Shown here piece by piece: positions 59,285 to 64,000 of a stretch of 64,000 bases of DNA (position 1 is its first letter; the number at the start of each line of letters is the position of its first letter). Source of the DNA: Dehalogenimonas formicexedens. GTDB lineage: Bacteria > Chloroflexota > Dehalococcoidia > Dehalococcoidales > Dehalococcoidaceae. The stretch is from assembly GCF_001953175.1 (NCBI RefSeq), contig NZ_CP018258.1:1640210-1704209 (forward strand), written 5' to 3'. The notes under the pieces were generated by a model. That model searched no databases. It was not told where the DNA came from and saw nothing but the letters and a program-made list of their open reading frames with translations. The translations under genes and the position numbers were made by a program.

Positions 59285-59403
59285 ATCTAAGGCCAGGGTT
59301 CTGACTCCCGGTAGTAATATTACCGGTTACAGCAGGCGGGACTGTGCCGGACTTTCACCGGACTTACACCTGCGCGTCCTTCCATTGAAGGACTACCTTA
59401 GAT
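59285..59403 (-). promoter_or_regulatory. Cobalamin riboswitch
   Basis: The minus strand shows the cobalamin aptamer core: GGTGTAAGTCC, then CACAGTCCCGCC, CTGCTGTAA and the B12-box-like GAGTCAGAACCCTGG. The closing stem is ATCTAAGG (59403-59396) with CCTTAGAT (59292-59285). It controls the downstream transporter and tetrapyrrole operon; cobalamin binding would favour the terminator at 59196-59232. Confidence 0.93.
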
Positions 59404-59426
59404 TGTTGTGTTATTCAATTACACTT

Positions 59427-59455
59427 AATCTATATCACTTAGAGTTGATTGTCAA
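59427..59455 (-). promoter_or_regulatory. Promoter of the riboswitch/tetrapyrrole operon
   Basis: TTGACA (59455-59450), 17 bases, TAGATT (59432-59427) on the minus strand, placing the start of transcription just before the riboswitch closing stem. Confidence 0.75.
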
Positions 59456-59460
59456 GGGCC

Positions 59461-59476
59461 TTAATGGTACCATTAA
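59461..59476. promoter_or_regulatory. Perfect 16-bp palindrome between divergent genes
   Basis: TTAATGGTACCATTAA reads the same on both strands. It lies five bases upstream of the -35 box of the riboswitch promoter and 63 bases before the cbiX-cbiC start, so a dimeric regulator could control both directions. No regulator gene is adjacent. Confidence 0.5.
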
Positions 59477-59539
59477 CGAGTCGGTTGATTGAGGGCTAGA
59501 GCCGAACGCGACAGATTTGTTGAGATGCAGAGGAGCGAG

Positions 59540-60574
59540 ATGACCATCAAAACCAGCCAACCAGCGGTAATAATCCTGTCTCACGGCAGCCCGAAGGCTG
59601 ACAGCGTCATTCCTATCATGACGGGTCTTTGCGCCCGCCTCAAGCGTTATCTGGCGCCGGGTGTTGAGATCCGCTGGGCGGCGATGCAGTTCAACCATCC
59701 TACCCTGGCCGAGTCAGCCGCCACCCTTTATGACGAGGGGTTCCGGAACGTGGTGGTCATGCCGTACTTCCTCTACAGCGGTCAGCACGTCAGCCATGAC
59801 ATCCCCGGTATGATGGACGAGATCAGCAAGCAATACTCCGACCTCAAGCTTAAACTGGCCGGCACCCTGGACCGGGCTGAAAGCCTGATCGAACTCGTCG
59901 CTGAACGGCTAGGCACGGCTTCTCCGGAATTGTTACCGCATTTTGAGGATTCAGCGGTGGCCAGCCGCCCGGAAGATATTGAGGCTCTGTCGATGGAGAT
60001 CATCGAAGCCAACCTCCCGGAATTGCCCTTCAACCGGTCCGAAAAGGAAGTGGTTAAAAGGCTGATCCACGCCAGCGGCGAAATACCACTAGCCAGCAAG
60101 ATCCAGATGACCTCCGGTGCGGTTGATTCGGGTATCGCCGCCCTCCGCGCCGGGAAGGGCGTGTTCACCGACGTCCGCATGGTCGGCGCCGGGGTCAACC
60201 GGGCCAATGCCGAAAAGTTGGGGGTTCAGGTCTTCTGTGCCCTGGACGAGAAGGACCTCGCCGATGAAGCTAAGGCGACCAATCAAACCCGCAGCGCCGT
60301 GGCTATCAAACGCCTCGCCGACCGGATCGATGGCGCGATTGTGGCCATCGGGAACGCGCCTACGGCACTATACGCACTGCTGGACCTCATCGACGCCGGC
60401 CAGGTTCGCCCCGCCCTGGTGATCGGCATGCCGGTAGGCTTCGTTCAGGCCAAGGAGTCCAAGGAGGCGTTGGTGAAGCGCGACGTTCCATACATAACCG
60501 TGCGGGGAACCCGGGGTGGCAGCAACCTCGCGGCGGCGGCGGTTAACGCGCTTATGAAGCTAGCGATTAGGTAA
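59540..60574 (+). CDS. cbiXC: CbiX-CbiC fusion (sirohydrochlorin cobaltochelatase / cobalt-precorrin-8 methylmutase)
   Basis: ATG 59540 with AGGAG four bases upstream is chosen over earlier in-frame starts. Residues 1-120 are a short CbiX: ILSHGSPKADSVIPIM (catalytic His), MQFNHPTLAESAATL, PYFLYSGQHVSHDIP (second His). Residues about 130-344 are CbiC: the catalytic His in KRLIHASGEIPL, DVRMVGAGVNRANAEKLG, ALVIGMPVGFVQAKESKE, TVRGTRGGSNLAAAAVNAL. The fusion joins cobalt insertion with the late methyl migration step. Divergent from the main operon. Confidence 0.92.
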   Translation: MTIKTSQPAVIILSHGSPKADSVIPIMTGLCARLKRYLAPGVEIRWAAMQFNHPTLAESAATLYDEGFRNVVVMPYFLYSGQHVSHDIPGMMDEISKQYSDLKLKLAGTLDRAESLIELVAERLGTASPELLPHFEDSAVASRPEDIEALSMEIIEANLPELPFNRSEKEVVKRLIHASGEIPLASKIQMTSGAVDSGIAALRAGKGVFTDVRMVGAGVNRANAEKLGVQVFCALDEKDLADEAKATNQTRSAVAIKRLADRIDGAIVAIGNAPTALYALLDLIDAGQVRPALVIGMPVGFVQAKESKEALVKRDVPYITVRGTRGGSNLAAAAVNALMKLAIR

Positions 60575-61153
60575 CCGTTTTGGGGAAGAGACACAGAGAA
60601 TGTCAGGCCCAATGGCGTTTACATGACACAATCCAGGCGACTGTTTGATCACACCTTCTGACGAAAGGTGTGAGCCACCTTGCAGACCAAAGTGTAAAAG
60701 TGGCTCATTGGACGGAGATAGAGAATAGTCGAACTTCACCTGACGCGCGGGGCAATCAATATCGAAGGGAGAAAGTAGTTGTCTAAACCCTTATCTGCTC
60801 AAGACCTATCGGATTAGAAATCAATTATTGACCAACTACTAGCGGTAGTCCGGCTTGAAGATGAGTTAAAATCACTTCCAGATGATAGTCTTACCCAGAC
60901 GACCCTAAACTTACTGGCGGATCAAAAGAAATCCCTATATGAACAAAAAAGAAAACTAGTTGAACGTTTACAATAACGTCGTTTTTGACTTTTGGAACAA
61001 CTCATTGACTTATGGAACAAATGCCTCTTTTGGAGCAAAGCCCAGCTGGAGCGAGCGGCGGCTTAAGGTTACTAAAATAGCATTGCCTGCCTGGTTATTT
61101 GTTTGAACAGATATTTATGGTAAAAGCAATATCACTTAGGAAATGATGTCCCT
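60575..61153. other. Intergenic region with hairpins and a broken small gene
   Basis: Two consecutive stems are visible: CACACCTT / AAGGTGTG (60654-60673) and GAGCCAC / GTGGCTC (60672-60707), neither followed by a T-run. A small frame at 60779-60976 is interrupted by TAG. The rest shows nothing recognisable. Confidence 0.4.
60779..60976 (+). pseudogene. 65-aa small protein gene interrupted by TAG
   Basis: GGGAG precedes a TTG start, and the frame runs 65 codons to TAA with an in-frame TAG at codon 13 (60815-60817). After it the frame reads like a real protein with heptads (KSIIDQLLAVVRLEDELKSL, then QKKSLYEQKRKLVERLQ). Either it is a decayed gene, the upstream part is not coding, or the TAG is read through. 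No family recognised. Confidence 0.4.
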
Positions 61154-63850
61154 TTAGCGGACCAGCGTAAGGGCACGACGGCTAGCGAGAAGAAAGACGT
61201 CCTTGGGGTTGGTGCTGCGGCGGAGGCTCTTCAGAACCCCCTGCTGTGTCTCCGGCGTCCAGAAGATCCGTAAGTTCTCACGTGCCCGCGTCACGGCCGT
61301 GTAGAAGATGCTGTGTGTGATGTCGTCTTCATTGGCATCGGTGATTACGATCTTGACGGAGTCATACTCGAGGCCCTGCGCTTTGTGAATCGAAACGGCG
61401 TAAGCCACCTGGAATGGCACGGTGGTGTTCAGCGAGTCGTCGTCTTCATCGCTGGTGTCGTACTCGTAGACTGAGAAGCGTACGGTCGAGTCACCCATCC
61501 ATTCGAGTTCATCACTAACGACGTCGAATTCGCTGAGCGGTCGATCAAGCTCGACGTCAAATTGAATTCGACCACGGGCGCGATCGATGCATCTGATCCA
61601 GCCCTTGAGGTTGTTGTAGATCACGGGTCGGAACCGCTCAGACTCGTAGAAGAGGACGGGATCACCGACCTTATACGTATAGACGCCCCAGGTCGTCGCT
61701 GCACCGGTGTTGCTGCTCTGCAGAAATCGGTTGATGTTGTTGATGCCGTAGACACCGTCGTAGTTCAGGCACAGGATGATCTCGTCCTGCCCTCGGGTCT
61801 CGAACAACGTCTTGTCGAGTATGGTCGAGTACCCATTGCGAGCCATAACCTCGGCGATGTCGTCTTCGATGGCTCGCACCTTGTTCCAGAAGCCCAAAAG
61901 TGACGCGTTCTTGGTTCTGAAAGGCGTGGTCAGCTCGAACACAGACGTGCTCGGGATGAATGAACGAATTATACTGAACCAGTTGCCGAACTGGATCGAC
62001 TCGATCTGGTAGACGTCGCCGACGAGTACGAGCAACTTAAAGGAGGTCTTCTCCAGAACTTTGATTAGGTCTGCGTTGCTCACAGTACTACACTCGTCAA
62101 TGATTAGGAGGTCGTAATCTGGATCGGTGGCACTCCTGTAGATGTGGCTGCTGATCGTGCGGAAAACCGAGTTCTGCGCGGTTACCTTGCGCTTGAGGTT
62201 GTCGATCGCTGGGTTAGTGTGCGCAAGGAAGAGCTTCTCTTTGTCATTAAAATAGTGCGCAATGTGATCCACCATCGTTGACTTGCCAGTGCCGGCCGCC
62301 CCGTAGATCAGGGCGACGCGAGACTGGCTGAACAACTGCTTGAGCGCATCTTCCTTCGCGTGGTCATCGATGCCTCGAGATGTCTCATCGAGCCAGCGCT
62401 CAACGGCTTGTGTGTAGCCGGCAATCCCAGATAATGCGTACCCTTGGAGTGTCTTGACGATGGAGACGGTGTCGTCCTCATGCCCACTGATAAAGACATG
62501 GTCCTTGTCGAGCACGAGTCGACGATGCGTATGCTTGTAATAGAGCTTATCGTTGTAAGTAGAGATCAAATCATTGACCTCTCCGAACTCCTCAAGATCA
62601 ACCACGGGAGTGTAGAGAATTCCGTGACGCTCTACGTTGTTCTTCACGCGTCGAGCGAGCAGTTCGTGGTTCCGCCCGGTTACATCAATGCTCTCGACGA
62701 GGTCCCAGTACCGTGGGTTGTGCTCAGGCAGCGAGGTGCAGAACGGCATATTGTCGAAGGGGATGCAGCCGTACAGGAGATCCAGATCGGAAAGGCGGGT
62801 ACAGCGGTCCGGGTGATACTGCGGTTTGAGGATCTGGTTGTGCATCCGCAGCATGAGATAGCGGAGTACGTTGTGACCCGAAGCGGCTGATCTCACTATG
62901 CGGCGTACTTCATCCAGAACAGGGAAGATCTGCGGCTTGTCCACACCAGCCGTACCCGCCGCCCTCACTACCGCGTACTTGTCATCGGGTATGTCAATCA
63001 AGTCGAGCAGGCTGCTTGAGCCGGCCGTCAGCCCCCACATCAGGTAGCGATACTCCTCCGACTTGGTCCGAACTTTCGTGGAGATGCCCAGCAAGCGCGC
63101 GAAGTTATCAAATTCGCACGGGCGAATCGAGACCTCCCACTCGCGGATGATCGTGATTGGCATCGTATGGGTGAGCACTTCTATCGAGTCCCGCCGGAGC
63201 GTCAACATAGCTGCGTACTCTTCAGTGATGTCGATATCAGTGAAGGCGATGGTGCGGTCGAATTTACTCACTTTGTTCATAGCGCGGTAGAGTGTAACTT
63301 CGTAGTAGAGTCGCCCGTCGATGAAGAACGGACGCGTTTTGTGGATATAGTACCGATCCCTGGTGCTGCTATCCAGCGGAATTGAACGGCCTGCCTCAAT
63401 CCTAGCAGCAATCTTCTCGTGGTACTCACGCAGTGATGGATCGAGGTCGACCGGGAAGGCCTCGAGGTTCGCCAGCACTGCGTCTCCACAGGTGCCTTGA
63501 AGTAAGCTGCGGATGCGGTGAAGGTACTCGTAGTACTTGAGCATCAAGCGTTCAGAAGCGTCCCCGTCCAAGGTGTAGTGGGAAACACTTTCCTGAATCA
63601 GTTTGTGGAACTTACCAAGGAAGTTGAACCTTCCTTTGCTCTTGACGAAGGCCAACCCTGGTTCAACTGCGGCGTAGTTGAATTCGGCATCGGGTGCGCC
63701 AGTGTGGAGCCGAACCGCAACTCCCTCGACCAGATTCCGGAGGTGTGAGAGGATATTTTGCGAGAGCAATGCCCGCTGGTCAGCGAGCGATTCGATATTC
63801 CGACAAATCGCCTCGTCTGCGCTCCGGATTTGCGCGCTGACGGTGGCCAT
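61154..63850 (-). CDS. SF1 helicase with large unknown N-terminal region
   Basis: This 898-residue protein has a C-terminal SF1/UvrD-RecD-like helicase: Walker A GAAGTGKST (about residue 515), LLIIDECST, LVGDVYQIESI, TTPFRTKN, QVAYAVSIHKAQGLEYDSVKIV and FYTAVTRARENLRI. The first 480 residues are not recognised. It is monocistronic in the window and has no ribosome-binding site better than GAGCTTGATAG. Such helicases with long N-terminal domains are frequent in defence islands, but DNA repair is equally possible. Confidence 0.82.
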   Translation of the reverse strand: MATVSAQIRSADEAICRNIESLADQRALLSQNILSHLRNLVEGVAVRLHTGAPDAEFNYAAVEPGLAFVKSKGRFNFLGKFHKLIQESVSHYTLDGDASERLMLKYYEYLHRIRSLLQGTCGDAVLANLEAFPVDLDPSLREYHEKIAARIEAGRSIPLDSSTRDRYYIHKTRPFFIDGRLYYEVTLYRAMNKVSKFDRTIAFTDIDITEEYAAMLTLRRDSIEVLTHTMPITIIREWEVSIRPCEFDNFARLLGISTKVRTKSEEYRYLMWGLTAGSSSLLDLIDIPDDKYAVVRAAGTAGVDKPQIFPVLDEVRRIVRSAASGHNVLRYLMLRMHNQILKPQYHPDRCTRLSDLDLLYGCIPFDNMPFCTSLPEHNPRYWDLVESIDVTGRNHELLARRVKNNVERHGILYTPVVDLEEFGEVNDLISTYNDKLYYKHTHRRLVLDKDHVFISGHEDDTVSIVKTLQGYALSGIAGYTQAVERWLDETSRGIDDHAKEDALKQLFSQSRVALIYGAAGTGKSTMVDHIAHYFNDKEKLFLAHTNPAIDNLKRKVTAQNSVFRTISSHIYRSATDPDYDLLIIDECSTVSNADLIKVLEKTSFKLLVLVGDVYQIESIQFGNWFSIIRSFIPSTSVFELTTPFRTKNASLLGFWNKVRAIEDDIAEVMARNGYSTILDKTLFETRGQDEIILCLNYDGVYGINNINRFLQSSNTGAATTWGVYTYKVGDPVLFYESERFRPVIYNNLKGWIRCIDRARGRIQFDVELDRPLSEFDVVSDELEWMGDSTVRFSVYEYDTSDEDDDSLNTTVPFQVAYAVSIHKAQGLEYDSVKIVITDANEDDITHSIFYTAVTRARENLRIFWTPETQQGVLKSLRRSTNPKDVFLLASRRALTLVR

Positions 63851-64000
63851 TATCTATCAAGCTCCCTTTGGTTAATGAAACTCACGAGCGTACTTTTCTT
63901 ATGCCATTTTTCTATTACTACCTAGCAGTATTCTTTGAACCCCGAGTTTCATTGATTAGTACCCTCTGAGGGATTCAGCCCTACGAACAACACCAGCTAC
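63851..64000. other. Upstream region of helicase, nothing recognised
   Basis: AT-rich non-coding sequence upstream of the helicase gene. No promoter, repeat or gene was identified before the end of the window. Confidence 0.3.

Noticed and set aside
1-64000. CRISPR array, rRNA or tRNA genes
   Set aside because: No regularly spaced direct repeats, rRNA segments or complete cloverleaf sequences were seen anywhere in the window.

Overview
The window reads as a bacterial chromosome segment, most likely from a Chloroflexota bacterium of the Dehalococcoidia type. That placement is an inference from the gene families and the frequent GTG/TTG starts; no rRNA or tRNA gene is visible to confirm it. Two related mobile elements alternate with two blocks of ordinary chromosomal genes.

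Element 1 occupies position 1 to about 20 kb and continues off the left edge. Positions 2-10523 hold a tightly packed plus-strand operon that looks like a virion or surface-structure late region: beta-sandwich proteins, tail-fibre-like proteins, a subtilisin-like protease, and several small proteins ending in methionine-rich hydrophobic segments. A short zinc-ribbon tyrosine recombinase and a DUF192-ArdC fusion lie inside this block. A more AT-rich cargo island follows (55-aa protein plus SMC/Rad50-like ATPase, and a Fic protein with its own operator). The element then has a sigma-factor-like gene, a DNA polymerase III sliding-clamp-like gene and four small accessory genes.

Chromosomal block A (20.8-31.9 kb) is an envelope and lipid neighbourhood: lauroyl-type acyltransferase, two TatA/B proteins, a polyprenyl diphosphate synthase, a patatin phospholipase, two regulators, a PAP2-like membrane protein, an MMPL/RND exporter and DegV. 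Two promoters here share one architecture, with a palindrome over the -10 box. An IS1182-type insertion sequence with a nonsense-mutated transposase sits in the middle.

Element 2 (about 32-41.5 kb) carries a large serine recombinase and second copies of the zinc-ribbon recombinase, its FGCGWFIREYL partner, the sigma-like gene and the clamp-like gene, but none of the structural genes. Both sigma-clamp modules share a leader that folds into two hairpins with compensatory base changes, a 15-bp inverted repeat flanking the sigma gene, non-AUG clamp starts and twin terminators. This paired replication/expression module is the best candidate for an undescribed system in the window, and element 2 could be a reduced or satellite form of element 1.

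Chromosomal block B (41.5-60.6 kb) is a tetrapyrrole supercluster on the minus strand. It has a promoter, a cobalamin riboswitch with a terminator, a cobalt ECF transporter (cbiM, a CbiN-position protein, cbiQ, cbiO), siroheme-branch heme genes (ahbC, ahbAB, sirC), the C5 route to uroporphyrinogen III (hemA, hemC, cobA-hemD, hemB, hemL) and anaerobic corrin-ring genes (cbiD, cbiET, cbiL, cbiF, cbiGH). A cbiX-cbiC fusion is divergent. The window ends with a large SF1 helicase of unknown role.
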